The notes below the pieces were generated by a model. That model searched no databases and was not told where the DNA came from. It saw only the letters and a list, made by a program, of their open reading frames with translations. A DNA stretch of 64,000 nucleotides from Gordonia amicalis NBRC 100051 = JCM 11271 (GTDB lineage: Bacteria; Actinomycetota; Actinomycetes; Mycobacteriales; Mycobacteriaceae). The stretch is taken from positions 1 to 64,000 of the forward strand of contig NZ_BANS01000004.1 in assembly GCF_000332995.1 (NCBI RefSeq), in the 5' to 3' direction. The first letter of the stretch is position 1. Every line of letters begins with the position of its first letter. This document shows positions 1 to 8,957 of this stretch, piece by piece. A program made the translations under genes and the position numbers.

Positions 1-227
1 ACCACGGTGACGGCCGGTGCGGGTTCGCGGGGGATGACGATCCACAGCGCCAGGTAGATGAGCACCTGGGGGCCGGGGAGAAGCATCGACAGCACGAACA
101 GGACACGCACCAGGGTCGGGTCCCAGCCCCATCGTTCGGCGATACCACCGCAGACACCGCCCAGCCATGCGTTCGAGCGTGATCGCGTCAGTCGCGGTGC
201 GGGGGAAGCGGGTTGTGCGGTGGTCAT
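1..227 (-). CDS. PspC domain membrane protein (3' end cut by window)
   Basis: Only the first 75 codons are inside the window; the gene runs leftward out of it. Residues 23-38 read GGVCGGIAERWGWDPT, the signature of the phage-shock-protein C (PspC) domain, followed by a hydrophobic membrane segment at about residues 42-65. PspC domains are membrane-stress or anti-sigma-type modules in actinobacteria, and the C-terminal part that would tell the subtype is missing. The ATG at 227-225 is preceded by GAGGAG, a good ribosome binding site. It is divergent from gatB across 115 bp. The family call is firm; the specific role is unknown. Confidence 0.8.
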   Translation of the reverse strand, partial: MTTAQPASPAPRLTRSRSNAWLGGVCGGIAERWGWDPTLVRVLFVLSMLLPGPQVLIYLALWIVIPREPAPAVTV

Positions 228-329
228 CGGGACTCCTCGGTCGGTGAACTGATGTCTTCGACGGTAGGTTCGACGACCGGTTCCCGGCATCGGTGATCAC
301 CCTGAACGTATCCCTGGGATATCGCCGCA

Positions 330-335
330 TAAACT
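330..335 (+). promoter_or_regulatory. -10 element of gatB, leaderless
   Basis: TAAACT ends 7 bases before the gatB ATG, so the transcript probably begins at the start codon. No ribosome binding site is visible. Confidence 0.45.
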
Positions 336-342
336 GGCAGCC

Positions 343-1848
343 ATGACTTCCGCCGCCGTCGAACTGTTGGAGTACGACGAGGTCATCGCCGCTTTCGATC
401 CGGTGATGGGCCTCGAGGTGCACGTCGAGCTGGGTACCGCGACCAAGATGTTCTGCGGATGCCCGACCGACTTCGGCGCCGACCCCAATACCCAGGTGTG
501 CCCGGTGTGCATCGGTCTGCCCGGCTCGCTGCCGGTCGCCAACGCCAAGGCCATCGAATCGGCGATCCGTATCGGCCTGGCGCTGAACTGCTCGATCCGG
601 CCGTCGAGCAAGTTCGCGCGGAAGAACTACTTCTACCCGGACCAGCCGAAGAACTACCAGATCTCGCAGTACGACGAGCCCACCTCATACGACGGCTACC
701 TCGACGTCCTGCTCGGCGACGGCACCACGTGGCGCGTGGAGATCGAGCGCGCACACATCGAGGAGGACACCGGCAAGTCGCTGCACATCGGCGGCGCCAC
801 CGGGCGAATCCACGGCGCGAGCCACTCGCTGCTCGACTACAACCGCGCCGGTGTGCCGCTCGTCGAGATCGTCACCCGTCCCATCGTGGGCGCGGGCGAC
901 CGCGCACCCGAGGTGGCCCGCGCGTATGTGACGGCGCTGCGTGATCTGCTCAAGTCCCTCGACGTGTCGGACGTGCGGATGGACCAGGGCTCGATGCGCT
1001 GCGACGTGAACCTGTCGCTGATGGCCAAGGACGCGACCGAATTCGGCACCCGCACCGAGACCAAGAACGTCAACTCGCTCAAGAGCGTCGAGGTCGCCGT
1101 TCGCTACGAGATGCGCCGCCAGGCCGCGATTCTGCAGGCCGGGGGCGAGATCGTGCAGGAGACCCGGCACTTCCACGAGGCCGACGGCACCACCTCGGCC
1201 GGACGCCGCAAGGAGACCGCCGAGGACTACCGCTACTTCCCGGAGCCGGATCTGCCTCCGGTCCAGCCGGATTCGGCGTGGATCGAGGAACTCCGAGCCA
1301 CGCTGCCCGAGTTGCCGTGGTTGCGTCGCGCGCGCATCCAGGAGGAATGGGGTGTGTCCGACGAGGTCATGCGCGACCTGGTCAACGTGGGTGCCGTCGA
1401 CCTGATCATCGCCACCGTCGACGCCGGCGCGTCACCTGAGGCGGCCCGCGGATGGTGGGTGTCGTTCCTTGCGCAGCAGGCCAATTCGCGTGGCGTGGAA
1501 CTCGCCGACCTGTCCGTCACGCCGGCGCAGGTCGCCGAGATCATCGGACTCGTCGACGAGGGCAAGCTGACCACCAAGCTCGCCCAGCAGGTCGCCACCG
1601 CGGTGCTCGACGGCGAGGGCGAACCCGCTCAGATCGTCGCCGATCGCGGCCTCGAGGTCGTCCGCGACGACTCGGCCCTGCAGAAGGCCGTCGACGACGC
1701 ACTGGCCGCCAACCCCGACATCGCCGAGAAGATCCGCGGGGGCAAGGTCGCCGCGGCCGGCAAGATCGTCGGCGACGTCATGAAGGCCACCCGCGGACAG
1801 GCCGACCCGGCACGGGTCAAGGAACTGGTGCTCGCGGCCTGCTCGTAG
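343..1848 (+). CDS. gatB: Asp-tRNA(Asn)/Glu-tRNA(Gln) amidotransferase subunit B
   Basis: GatB is the tRNA-binding and kinase/amidotransferase-coupling subunit of GatCAB, which converts mischarged Glu-tRNA(Gln) and Asp-tRNA(Asn) to the amidated forms. The protein has 501 residues, the usual length. It carries the N-terminal block [20 protein letters not shown], the [15 protein letters not shown] block and a C-terminal YqeY-like tail (about residues 430-501). The ATG at 343 is the start expected for the family. A TANNNT box 7 bases upstream suggests leaderless transcription. The cytosolic role matters here because the window also has gltX and a tRNA-Gln but no glutaminyl-tRNA synthetase; in such organisms GluRS charges tRNA-Gln with Glu and GatCAB corrects it. 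gatC and gatA lie outside the window. Confidence 0.97.
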   Translation: MTSAAVELLEYDEVIAAFDPVMGLEVHVELGTATKMFCGCPTDFGADPNTQVCPVCIGLPGSLPVANAKAIESAIRIGLALNCSIRPSSKFARKNYFYPDQPKNYQISQYDEPTSYDGYLDVLLGDGTTWRVEIERAHIEEDTGKSLHIGGATGRIHGASHSLLDYNRAGVPLVEIVTRPIVGAGDRAPEVARAYVTALRDLLKSLDVSDVRMDQGSMRCDVNLSLMAKDATEFGTRTETKNVNSLKSVEVAVRYEMRRQAAILQAGGEIVQETRHFHEADGTTSAGRRKETAEDYRYFPEPDLPPVQPDSAWIEELRATLPELPWLRRARIQEEWGVSDEVMRDLVNVGAVDLIIATVDAGASPEAARGWWVSFLAQQANSRGVELADLSVTPAQVAEIIGLVDEGKLTTKLAQQVATAVLDGEGEPAQIVADRGLEVVRDDSALQKAVDDALAANPDIAEKIRGGKVAAAGKIVGDVMKATRGQADPARVKELVLAACS

Positions 1849-1850
1849 TC

Positions 1851-2022
1851 GGTGGCCCTTGCTGCCGGCTGAGCCGGTACCGAGCGCAGCGTCGGTGGCG
1901 CTTGCTGTCGGCTGAGCCGGTACCGAGCGCAGTGCCGGTGGCGCTTGCTGCCGGCTGAGTCGGTACCGAGCGCAGTGCCGGTGGCGCTTGCTGCCGGCTG
2001 AGTCGGTACCGAGCGCAGCGAG
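1851..2022. repeat. Four tandem copies of a 43-bp repeat
   Basis: Units begin at 1851, 1894, 1937 and 1980 with exact 43-bp spacing and a few substitutions; the core is ggtggcgcttgctgccggct followed by a GGTACC-containing half. The array fills the gap between the convergent gatB and lppZ genes. Read on the minus strand, its right end (about 1998-2040) resembles the repeat at 60629-60806, so both probably belong to one dispersed family. There are no unique spacers, so it is not a CRISPR. Confidence 0.9.
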
Positions 2023-2057
2023 GAACCGCGTCGAAGCCCGGTGCGGTCGAAGCCCGC

Positions 2058-3188
2058 TCAGGTCCGGTCGTTGCCCCCTCCCTGCGGGAGGAAGCGGAAC
2101 ACGCGGTCGTCGGTCGGCTTCGGATTGCCGACCTGCTTGTTGACGGTGGCCACCTGCAGGAGTCCGTTGGGAAGAGCGGCCATCCGGCCGAGCGCGCCGT
2201 AGCGGCGGTCGAGGGCTACGACGGGAGGGGTGATCGTCGGGTCCTCGCGGGTCGGTTCCCGGATGCCCTCGATCCGCTGGGTGCGGGTCGTCGAGACGAA
2301 GATGCTGCCGCCGACCACGCCGCACCCGGCGATCTGCGGCTTGTCGGGCCACGTCCAGAGCACCTTGGGGCCACCTTCTTCGATGACCTGCACGCGGTCC
2401 TCGGTGGCCTTCTGGTCGGCGACGTAGATGGTCCCGGTGGATGCGTTGGGGCACAGGGCGACCGATGATCCGAAGCCCGAGGCCAGGATCTGCGGGCGCG
2501 GGCTCACACCCGAGGTGAACGAGGTGATCAGCAGCAGCTTCCCGGCCAGTGACGACGCGTCGTCAGCGGCGGCCGGGTACCCGGCGTCGCCGGTGGCGAC
2601 CACCAGCTCGGTGGGCGAGCGGAAGTACATAGAGCCCATGTTCCCGGTGGCCCCCTTGGGGATTCCGGTCAGGATCGGCTTCGGCACGTCGCCGGGGGCG
2701 AGACGGACGACCCGGTTGTCCGACGGCGTGGTGATCAGTGCGTAGATCAGGCGGTCCTGGGAGTAGGTGGGGGAGAAGGCGAAATCGATGAGTCCGCCGT
2801 CGCCCGACGCGTCGACCGGCGCCTGACCGAGGACCCGTTCGGGGCCATAGCGCTTGGTGGTGATGATCTTCCCGGTCGTGCGTTCGGCGACCACCGTGAC
2901 CTCGCCCTGCTCGTCCCCGGGCATCACCCCACCCGTCGACGCGAGACAGGTCGCGATCACCGCGGGATCGGGGTCGACGCACGGTCCCGTCGGCGGCGGC
3001 TGGGTCTCCCGCGGCGTCTCCGGGGGCGGCGTCGGCTCGGCCTGGCCACTCGGACGGTTGTTGGGACTGAACGCGCCGGCCTCCCGCTGACGGTCCTGTT
3101 CGGTGAAGTTCGCGCAGCCGCCCAGAGCGAGCGCGATCACCGCCAGAACCGCCACCAGCATTCGGCCCGTCGGCCGCCCCTTCCACAT
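2058..3188 (-). CDS. lppZ: LppZ-like lipoprotein, sorbosone/glucose dehydrogenase-like propeller
   Basis: This is a predicted exported lipoprotein of 376 residues. The chosen ATG at 3188 gives a basic N-terminus, a hydrophobic stretch and a lipobox LALGGC with the lipidated Cys at residue 25; longer upstream starts would bury the signal peptide. A Pro-rich linker (about residues 45-65) follows, then a beta-propeller of the soluble PQQ-dependent sugar dehydrogenase type, with stretches such as GLIDFAFSPTYSQD and ATGDAGYPAAADDASSLAGK. Its position between gatB and doxX matches M. tuberculosis LppZ (Rv3006). Catalytic activity as a sugar dehydrogenase is not established for LppZ, so the substrate is unknown. 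It is divergent from doxX across 79 bp. Confidence 0.85.
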   Translation of the reverse strand: MWKGRPTGRMLVAVLAVIALALGGCANFTEQDRQREAGAFSPNNRPSGQAEPTPPPETPRETQPPPTGPCVDPDPAVIATCLASTGGVMPGDEQGEVTVVAERTTGKIITTKRYGPERVLGQAPVDASGDGGLIDFAFSPTYSQDRLIYALITTPSDNRVVRLAPGDVPKPILTGIPKGATGNMGSMYFRSPTELVVATGDAGYPAAADDASSLAGKLLLITSFTSGVSPRPQILASGFGSSVALCPNASTGTIYVADQKATEDRVQVIEEGGPKVLWTWPDKPQIAGCGVVGGSIFVSTTRTQRIEGIREPTREDPTITPPVVALDRRYGALGRMAALPNGLLQVATVNKQVGNPKPTDDRVFRFLPQGGGNDRT

Positions 3189-3195
3189 GGCGTCC

Positions 3196-3201
3196 ACAGT
3201 A
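3196..3201 (-). promoter_or_regulatory. -10 element of lppZ, leaderless
   Basis: On the minus strand TACTGT lies 7 bases before the lppZ ATG (3188). This supports that start over the longer upstream reading frame. Confidence 0.45.
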
Positions 3202-3254
3202 ATGGTGTGCCGACTCACCCCGTCGGGGTGCGGGGACCGCACACCGCGAGCCTC

Positions 3255-3260
3255 TAGAGT
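3255..3260 (+). promoter_or_regulatory. -10 element of doxX, leaderless
   Basis: TAGAGT lies 7 bases before the GTG at 3268. It supports GTG rather than the upstream in-frame ATG codons as the start. Confidence 0.45.
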
Positions 3261-3267
3261 CGGGCAT

Positions 3268-4512
3268 GTGAGCGAACGCGACACGCCGAGCGACAGGGAG
3301 CCCGATACGTCGAGCCCGTCCGCGACCAGCCCATACGACGAGCCGACCGGTCAGATCCCGGTGACGGACCATCCACCGACCGCCGTACCGCCGCCCGCGG
3401 TCGACCGGGACGACTTCTACAACCGGCACGCACGGCGTTCGCCGGCACCGTATTCGCGGGTCGACGAACTCGACGACATCGATCCCGGCGATGTGGAGAC
3501 CCGCCAGATCAGGGGCACCGTGGACAACCCGCCACCGGCACCTGTACACGAAACCGTGCGCACCCCGGAACCTGCGAGCAGCCCCGTACCTGCTCGCTCC
3601 CCGGAACCTCGGGGCACCGCGGGACCTGCGAGCACTCCGGAGTCCCGGAGCCCGCAGTCGGACTGCGAATTGACCGTCGCGTTCGGGCGCCGCCCGGCCG
3701 CCCAGACCGGTACCTCCGTCGAGATCCCCGCCGACGACACCGCGACCAGGCCCGAACCCGCGTTGCCACCGGTCGGCACCGGCCGCTACGACTTCCTCGA
3801 CGACGAGGACGACACCGGCCGTTACCGCGCGCACCCGGACGAACCGCGTTCGTCGGACACCGCTTTGCTCGACGACGAGTCACCGGGTCGGCGACTGTTC
3901 GGTCGTCGACGGAGCCGGGCGCATGAGGACGAGTACGACACGAGGTCGGTGGCCGACGACGAACTCGAGGACGCTGTCGCGAAGTCGCGGCGCGGCACCA
4001 TCGACCTCGGCCTGTTGCTGCTGCGGATCGCGCTCGGCGCGTTCGTCGGCGCACACGGCCTGCAGAAACTGTTCGGCCTCTGGAACGGGCCGCGGCTCAG
4101 CGGATTCGAGCAGATGCTCGTCGACGGCGGGTTCAACGCCGACTACGCGCAGATCCTCGCGATCGTCGGCGCACTCGCGGAGACGGTCGGCGGCCTCATG
4201 GTGATCCTCGGCTTGCTGACCCCGATCGGCGCGTCGGCGATCCTCGGCACGATGCTCGTCGCCGCGGCGTACCGGGTGTCCTCGGCCGGCGGCTTCGAAT
4301 TCTTCGCCGCGGCACAGGGAGCGGAGTACGAGTTGTTCCTCGCGGCCACCGCGGCCGCGGTCATCCTCACCGGTCCCGGCCTGTACTCACTGGACTACCC
4401 GCGGGGCTGGGCCCGTCGACCGTTCGTCGGGTCCTTCGTGTGGCTGATCGTCGGCATCGGGGCGGCCGCTGCCGTCTGGATTCTGGCGAACGGCACCAAC
4501 CCGCTCAACTGA
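3268..4512 (+). CDS. DoxX family membrane protein with long disordered N-terminus
   Basis: The product has 414 residues. Residues 1 to about 240 are hydrophilic, rich in Asp, Pro, Arg and Ser, and probably disordered; an imperfect Glu-Pro/Ser-Pro repeat lies near residues 100-130. From about residue 241 a DoxX domain begins (RRGTIDLGLLLLRIALGAF, then GAHGLQKLFG), with about four membrane segments ending near residue 412. DoxX proteins in mycobacteria form a membrane complex with SodA and a thiosulfate sulfurtransferase that links oxidative stress and cytosolic thiols; whether this one does is inference. Synteny matches Rv3005c. The GTG start follows a -10-like box by 7 bases. The tail may be a cytosolic interaction region. 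Confidence 0.85.
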   Translation: MSERDTPSDREPDTSSPSATSPYDEPTGQIPVTDHPPTAVPPPAVDRDDFYNRHARRSPAPYSRVDELDDIDPGDVETRQIRGTVDNPPPAPVHETVRTPEPASSPVPARSPEPRGTAGPASTPESRSPQSDCELTVAFGRRPAAQTGTSVEIPADDTATRPEPALPPVGTGRYDFLDDEDDTGRYRAHPDEPRSSDTALLDDESPGRRLFGRRRSRAHEDEYDTRSVADDELEDAVAKSRRGTIDLGLLLLRIALGAFVGAHGLQKLFGLWNGPRLSGFEQMLVDGGFNADYAQILAIVGALAETVGGLMVILGLLTPIGASAILGTMLVAAAYRVSSAGGFEFFAAAQGAEYELFLAATAAAVILTGPGLYSLDYPRGWARRPFVGSFVWLIVGIGAAAAVWILANGTNPLN

Positions 4513-4540
4513 GTCGCACGACGAGCAAGCTCCGACACAG

Positions 4541-4581
4541 GATGCGGGGTGCGTACCGGACTCCGGTACGCACCCCGCATC
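4541..4581. terminator. Bidirectional terminator hairpin between doxX and ilvD
   Basis: A perfect 19-bp inverted repeat (4541-4559 with 4563-4581) with a 3-base loop sits between the convergent ends of doxX and ilvD. There is only a short T-rich stretch on the plus side. Confidence 0.8.
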
Positions 4582-4596
4582 TTCTGCTGAGAGGCG

Positions 4597-6441
4597 TCAG
4601 TCGACCTGACGGACCGCGCCCTTGTCGGCCGAGGTCGCGAGCTTCGCGTACGCGCGCAGCGCGGTCGTGACCGTGCGCTGACGGTCCTTCGGCTGCCACG
4701 GACGCTCGGAGGCCTCCATCTTCGCCCGGCGCTCGGCGAGCACGTCGTCGTCGACGAGCACCTCGAGTCGACGCGTCTTGACGTCGATGAGGATCCGGTC
4801 GCCGTCCTCGACGAGTCCGATCGCGCCCCCCGACGCCGCCTCCGGCGACATGTGGCCGACCGACAGACCCGACGATCCGCCGGAGAACCGGCCGTCGGTG
4901 ATGAGCGCGCACTTCTTGCCCATGCCGGTGCCCTTCATGAAGGCGGTCGGGTGCAGCATCTCCTGCATGCCCGGACCACCCGCAGGGCCTTCGTAGCGCA
5001 CGACCAGGACCTCGCCGGCCTGGATGGTCTTCGAGAGGATGACCTGGACGGCATCCTCCTGGCTCTCGACCACGCGGGCCGGACCCTCGAAGTGCCACAG
5101 GTCCTCGTCGATGCCGGCGGTCTTGAGAACGGCACCGTCGGGCGCGAGGTTGCCGCGCAGCACGCACAGCCCGCCTTCGACGGTGTAGGCGTGCTCGAGG
5201 TCGCGGATGCAGCCCCCGGCGGCGTCGGTGTCGAGTGAACTCCACCGGTTCGCCGTGGAGAACGGGGTCGTCGTCCGCACGCCACCCGGCGCCGCGTGGA
5301 ACAGTTCGACGGCCTCGTCGAGAGCCTTGCCGCCGCGGATGTCCCAGTCGTCGAGGGCCTGAGCCATCGTCGGCGTGTGGACGGTCGAGGTGGTGTCGTC
5401 GAGCAGTCCGGCGCGACGGAGTTCACCGAGGATCGCCGGGATTCCGCCGGCGCGGTGGACGTCCTCCATGTGGTAGTCGGAGTTGGGGGACACCTTCGAC
5501 AGGCACGGGACCCTGCGGCTGATCTCGTCGATGGTCGACAGGTCGAAATCGGCGACCTCGCCCTCCTGTGCCGCGGCGAGGATGTGCAGCACGGTGTTGG
5601 TCGAGCCGCCCATCGCGACGTCGAGCGCCATCGCGTTCCGGAAGGCGGCCGGGGTCGCGATGTTGCGGGGCAGGACCGAGGCGTCGTCGTCGCGGTACCA
5701 GCGGTTCGCGGCGTCGATGACCACCTTGCCCGCGCGCTCGAACAACGCACGCCGCGCCTCGTGGGTGGCCAGCGTGGAACCGTTGCCCGGCAGGGCGAGT
5801 CCGAGAGCCTCGGTGAGGCAGTTCATCGAGTTGGCGGTGAACATGCCCGAACACGAGCCACAGGTCGGGCAGGCCGACCGTTCGACCTCGTCCAGCCCGG
5901 CCTCGTCGACGTCGCTGTTGGCCGACGCGGAGATGGTGGTGATGAGGTCCGAAGACGGATGAGCGACATCGCCGACGACGACGGCCTTGCCGGCCTCCAT
6001 CGGTCCGCCGGAGACGAACACGGTCGGGATGTTCAGGCGCATCGCGGCATTGAGCATGCCGGGGGTGATCTTGTCGCAGTTGGAGATGCACACCAGCGCG
6101 TCGGCGGTGTGGGCGTTGACCATGTATTCGACCGAGTCGGCGATGATCTCGCGGCTGGGCAGCGAGTACAGCATGCCGCCGTGACCCATCGCGATGCCGT
6201 CGTCGACGGCGATGGTGTGGAATTCGCGGGGGACGCCACCGGCGGCGCGCACTGCGTCGGCGACGATCTCGCCGACATCCTTGAGGTGCACATGCCCCGG
6301 CACGAACTGCGTGTACGAGTTGGCGATCGCCACGATCGGCTTGCCGAAATCGTCGTCGGTCATCCCGGTGGCGCGCCACAGGGAGCGGGCGCCGGCGGCT
6401 TCGCGGCCGACGGTGGTGGTGCGTGACCTCAGGGCTGGCAT
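4597..6441 (-). CDS. ilvD: Dihydroxy-acid dehydratase
   Basis: IlvD dehydrates 2,3-dihydroxy-isovalerate and 2,3-dihydroxy-3-methylvalerate to the keto acids that precede valine, leucine and isoleucine; it is a cytosolic Fe-S enzyme. The protein has 614 residues starting [20 protein letters not shown], which lines up with the Corynebacterium glutamicum enzyme. Cluster-binding cysteines are visible at C122 (NCDKITPGM) and in [11 protein letters not shown] (C191, C194, C197). The C-terminus carries [20 protein letters not shown]. The frame stays open far upstream, but ATG 6441 has GAGGAA before it and fits the family. This is the E. coli/Corynebacterium type, unlike M. tuberculosis Rv0189c, and it lies close to but divergent from the ilvBNC operon. 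Confidence 0.96.
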   Translation of the reverse strand: MPALRSRTTTVGREAAGARSLWRATGMTDDDFGKPIVAIANSYTQFVPGHVHLKDVGEIVADAVRAAGGVPREFHTIAVDDGIAMGHGGMLYSLPSREIIADSVEYMVNAHTADALVCISNCDKITPGMLNAAMRLNIPTVFVSGGPMEAGKAVVVGDVAHPSSDLITTISASANSDVDEAGLDEVERSACPTCGSCSGMFTANSMNCLTEALGLALPGNGSTLATHEARRALFERAGKVVIDAANRWYRDDDASVLPRNIATPAAFRNAMALDVAMGGSTNTVLHILAAAQEGEVADFDLSTIDEISRRVPCLSKVSPNSDYHMEDVHRAGGIPAILGELRRAGLLDDTTSTVHTPTMAQALDDWDIRGGKALDEAVELFHAAPGGVRTTTPFSTANRWSSLDTDAAGGCIRDLEHAYTVEGGLCVLRGNLAPDGAVLKTAGIDEDLWHFEGPARVVESQEDAVQVILSKTIQAGEVLVVRYEGPAGGPGMQEMLHPTAFMKGTGMGKKCALITDGRFSGGSSGLSVGHMSPEAASGGAIGLVEDGDRILIDVKTRRLEVLVDDDVLAERRAKMEASERPWQPKDRQRTVTTALRAYAKLATSADKGAVRQVD

Positions 6442-6486
6442 GGCTTCCTCGTATCGATCGTCGGGTCGGGCGGAGTCGTTCCGGCC

Positions 6487-6519
6487 GAACGCCTTCGGGC
6501 TCCTGGGCCGGAGGCGTTC
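6487..6519 (-). other. Hairpin in the ilvD 5' region
   Basis: An imperfect stem (8 bp GAACGCCT/AGGCGTTC, one mismatch, then 3 bp) lies about 50-80 bases upstream of the ilvD start in a 281-bp non-coding gap. It lacks a T-run, so it is not a simple terminator. No stop-bounded leader peptide was found. A leader-RNA role is only a possibility. Confidence 0.3.
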
Positions 6520-6722
6520 GCCGCGTCGGACTCGTGGCGTCAACACCGGGATCCCGAGGGTGTTTTTCACAGGGCCGTGTGCCCCGGGAACTGGGTTGAA
6601 CGGGGCGTCGCACGCTGAGGGTGGGCGTCGCGAGTCGCCGAGAGACCAGGCTACTCCGCTGTGACATGCGGAAACAAAACGATTCGGCCGTGGACGGACG
6701 CTCGCGATGCCGGGTGGCGGCG

Positions 6723-8066
6723 TCAGATTCCCAAGACCGCCTTGGCGATGGAGAAGTAGACGATGAGACCGGTCGCGTCGCAGAACGTGGAGATGAACGG
6801 GGTCGAGAACACCGCCGGGTCCACGCGGATGGATTTCGCGACCAGCGGCATCACCCCGCCGACGGTCGCGGCCATCGTGCAGATCGACACGATGGTCAGG
6901 CCGATCACCGTGCCGATGTCGATGCCGTACACCAGTGCGGCGACGGCGAATCCGACGACGCCGAGCAGCGAGCCCATCGTCAGACCGACCCGGATCTCCT
7001 TGCCGGCGACGCGCACGACGTCGCGGGTCGTCACGTCGTCGGTCGCGAGGGCGCGGGTGACGGTGGTCGCGGCCTGCGAACCGGTGTTGCCGCCGATCCC
7101 GGTGAGCAGTGGGATGAACAGCGCGAGGGCGACCTTCTGTTCGAGCGTGCCCTCGAAGATCTCCAGAACGTTCACGGTGAGGATCGCCGACACCGCGAGG
7201 ACGAACAGCCACACGATCCGGGCGCGGGTGATCGACAGTATCGACGCATGCAGGTACGGCTCGCGAAGTGGTTCGCGGGCACCGGCACGGGCTTCGTCGG
7301 TGTCGCGGGCCTGTTCGACGACTTCGACCGCGTCGTCGATGGTGAGGACGCCGACGAGTCGGTTGTCGCGGTCGACGACGGGCATCGCGAGGATGCCCCG
7401 ATCGACGCACCGCTGGGCGGTGGACTCCGCGTCGTCGTCGGAGTGCGCGAACATCGGCTTGCGCATCAGACCGGCGACGGGTGCCTCCGGATCGGCGAGT
7501 AGCAGGTCACGAAGACTGACGACGCCGCTCAGCGTGCGGGCATCGTCGAGCACGGGCACGGTGTAGATGGTCTCGGCGGCGTGCCCGCGCTCCTTCACTC
7601 GGCTCAGCGCCGCGCCGGCGGTCTCGTCGAGTCGGGCGTGCACGAACTCCGGGCTCATCCGCCGCCCCACCGAACCGCGGGGATAACCCAGTACGACGGC
7701 GGTGACGTCGCGTTCGGCCCGGGTCAGTTGCTGGATGAGTGCCCGGGCGACACCGGCGGGCAGTTCGTCGAGGAGTCCCGCGCGGTCGTCGGGGTCGAGG
7801 TGATCGAACGCGGCGACCACTTCGACCGTCCCGAGGTCGTCGATGAGCCTGCGCTGGGAGTCGGCGGAGAGATCGTCGAAGACCTCGACGGCGAGATCCT
7901 TGGGCAGGAGGCGGAACGCCACGCCCCGCGACTGGTGGGGGAGACGGTCGAGGAGAGCGGCGATGTCACCGGCGGGGATCGCGGACAGCGCGGTCGCGAC
8001 CGCGCCGAGTTCACCGTCGGAGATCAGGTCGTCGAGTTGGTTCGCGTCGAGCGTCGCGTACGTCAC
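6723..8066 (-). CDS. mgtE: MgtE-type magnesium transporter
   Basis: This is a Mg2+ channel/transporter of the inner membrane, 447 residues. The N-terminal helical MgtE_N domain (about residues 1-130) and two CBS motifs (about residues 140-260, with [20 protein letters not shown] and [19 protein letters not shown]) form the cytosolic Mg2+ sensor that closes the pore at high Mg2+. About five membrane helices follow from residue 285, including the family signature [10 protein letters not shown]. It starts with GTG at 8066, with TAGGCT 6 bases upstream. Family assignment is secure; its placement beside ilvD is not functionally explained. Confidence 0.93.
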   Translation of the reverse strand: MTYATLDANQLDDLISDGELGAVATALSAIPAGDIAALLDRLPHQSRGVAFRLLPKDLAVEVFDDLSADSQRRLIDDLGTVEVVAAFDHLDPDDRAGLLDELPAGVARALIQQLTRAERDVTAVVLGYPRGSVGRRMSPEFVHARLDETAGAALSRVKERGHAAETIYTVPVLDDARTLSGVVSLRDLLLADPEAPVAGLMRKPMFAHSDDDAESTAQRCVDRGILAMPVVDRDNRLVGVLTIDDAVEVVEQARDTDEARAGAREPLREPYLHASILSITRARIVWLFVLAVSAILTVNVLEIFEGTLEQKVALALFIPLLTGIGGNTGSQAATTVTRALATDDVTTRDVVRVAGKEIRVGLTMGSLLGVVGFAVAALVYGIDIGTVIGLTIVSICTMAATVGGVMPLVAKSIRVDPAVFSTPFISTFCDATGLIVYFSIAKAVLGI

Positions 8067-8072
8067 CCGACG

Positions 8073-8078
8073 AGCCTA
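8073..8078 (-). promoter_or_regulatory. -10 element of mgtE, leaderless
   Basis: TAGGCT (minus strand) lies 6 bases before the mgtE GTG at 8066. Confidence 0.4.
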
Positions 8079-8143
8079 ACGGCCGAGTCCGTGTCAAAGC
8101 CGTTCGCGCAGCGTCGATTCTGTGCCTCTGGGGCGTGCCGGTT

Positions 8144-8623
8144 CTACTCGTCGGGGCTCGCGGCCGCCTCGAACGGATCCGGAATCCGTCCTCCGCTGAC
8201 GATCGACAGCGCGGGCAGGTCGCGGAAACCGATGGCGGGGAGGCGAACTCGCTCACCGTTGTGGAGGACGGCGCGCACCGAACTCCACTTGGGGAACTGC
8301 AGGCCCGCGATGTCGGACCAGGCCACCTCGGTGGTCGAGAATCCGACCGCACGCAATCCGTCCTCGGTGACGATCGTGCGCAGACGATGAATCCAGAACC
8401 ACAGCACGGCCGGCACCACGAAGGCGAAGGCGAACCACGGCGAGGCGCCGATCAGCAGGACCACGACCAGTGCGACCATCGGCACGGTGAAGTAGGCGAG
8501 CCGATTCATCCGGAAGGTCACCGGGTAGGTGATCTCGAGGGAGTCGTCGGCGGCCGCCGCGTCGCGTGGTGTCCGGGAGCTGCGCGGAGGCTGGGCGGCA
8601 GGGTCGCTGGAATCAGTCGGCAC
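8144..8623 (-). CDS. PH domain membrane protein (Rv3004/Cfp6-like)
   Basis: The product has 159 residues: a hydrophilic N-terminus, two close membrane segments (about residues 42-78) and a soluble C-terminal domain with HRLRTIVTEDGLRAVGF and FPKWSSVRAVLHNGERVRLP, typical of the bacterial PH-like domain. Position next to ilvB matches M. tuberculosis Rv3004 (Cfp6). These proteins are conserved in actinobacteria without a proven biochemical role. The start is GTG at 8623 with GGAGA just upstream. mgtE begins 77 bp after its stop. Confidence 0.8.
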   Translation of the reverse strand: MPTDSSDPAAQPPRSSRTPRDAAAADDSLEITYPVTFRMNRLAYFTVPMVALVVVLLIGASPWFAFAFVVPAVLWFWIHRLRTIVTEDGLRAVGFSTTEVAWSDIAGLQFPKWSSVRAVLHNGERVRLPAIGFRDLPALSIVSGGRIPDPFEAAASPDE

Positions 8624-8742
8624 GTCTCCATTGTGCCAACCCGGCCGCGGCGAGTCCGGCGTCGGGTGTACCCGTGAGTAGTGGGTGAGACGTCCGTCAC
8701 CACCTGTGCCTTCCCATCATGTGGGACGGCATGGTCCGGAGT

Positions 8743-8772
8743 TTGACTCAGAACGACGCGCGGTCCTACCGT
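8743..8772 (+). promoter_or_regulatory. Sigma-70-type promoter of the ilvBNC operon
   Basis: TTGACT (8743-8748) and TACCGT (8767-8772) are 18 bp apart. Transcription should begin near 8779-8780, at the first codon of the leader peptide. Confidence 0.6.
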
Positions 8773-8779
8773 GATCAAC

Positions 8780-8827
8780 GTGATGATTAACGGGATCCTC
8801 GTAGTAATCGGCTGGCGCGTCGCCTGA
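8780..8827 (+). CDS. ilvB operon leader peptide (attenuator)
   Basis: A short open frame GTG-ATG-ATT... encodes (V)[14 protein letters not shown] and ends at TGA 8825-8827. Eight of 15 codons specify Ile, Leu or Val, the amino acids made by the operon. The -10 box ends 7 bases before GTG 8780, so this peptide is probably translated from a leaderless transcript, starting at GTG 8780 or ATG 8783. Classical leader-peptide attenuation of ilvB operons is known in Corynebacterium and has been predicted widely in actinobacteria. Low charged Ile, Leu or Val tRNA would stall the ribosome at 8795-8809. Confidence 0.8.
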   Translation: MMINGILVVIGWRVA

Positions 8828-8866
8828 CCGGTCACTTCGCAGACCCCTACCGGCATCGACGCGCCA
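8813..8866 (+). promoter_or_regulatory. Candidate antiterminator stem of the ilvB attenuator
   Basis: TGGCGCGTCG at 8813-8822, inside the last leader codons, is perfectly complementary to CGACGCGCCA at 8857-8866. After one mismatch, GG 8810-8811 could pair with CC 8868-8869, which would take bases from the foot of the terminator stem. A ribosome stalled at the Ile/Val codons leaves 8813-8822 free to pair; a ribosome at the stop codon covers it. Mechanism is inferred. Confidence 0.6.
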
Positions 8867-8899
8867 CCCTCGAACAGCGGAAGCTGTCGGGGGTTTTTT
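8866..8899 (+). terminator. Attenuator terminator upstream of ilvB
   Basis: A 12-bp stem with one bulged A (8866-8878 with 8883-8894), a GGAA tetraloop (8879-8882) and a run of six T (8894-8899) form a textbook intrinsic terminator between leader peptide and ilvB. Confidence 0.85.
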
Positions 8900-8957
8900 C
8901 ATGTCAGGTAGTCACATCACCCCACCACCGAAATACAGACAAGATGAGGATCGTGCA

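Noticed and set aside
1851-2022. CRISPR array
   Set aside because: Units are contiguous without unique spacers, and no cas genes are present. The same holds for 60642-60806.
6442-6580. In-frame codons [10 protein letters not shown] upstream of ilvD as a leader peptide
   Set aside because: The frame runs into ilvD without a stop, there is no terminator with a T-run, and the codon set is not strongly enriched for Ile, Leu and Val.
8901-8957. ATG 8901 as the ilvB start
   Set aside because: It abuts the attenuator T-run with no ribosome site. GTG 8958 has GAGGA at good spacing and matches the mycobacterial N-terminus.
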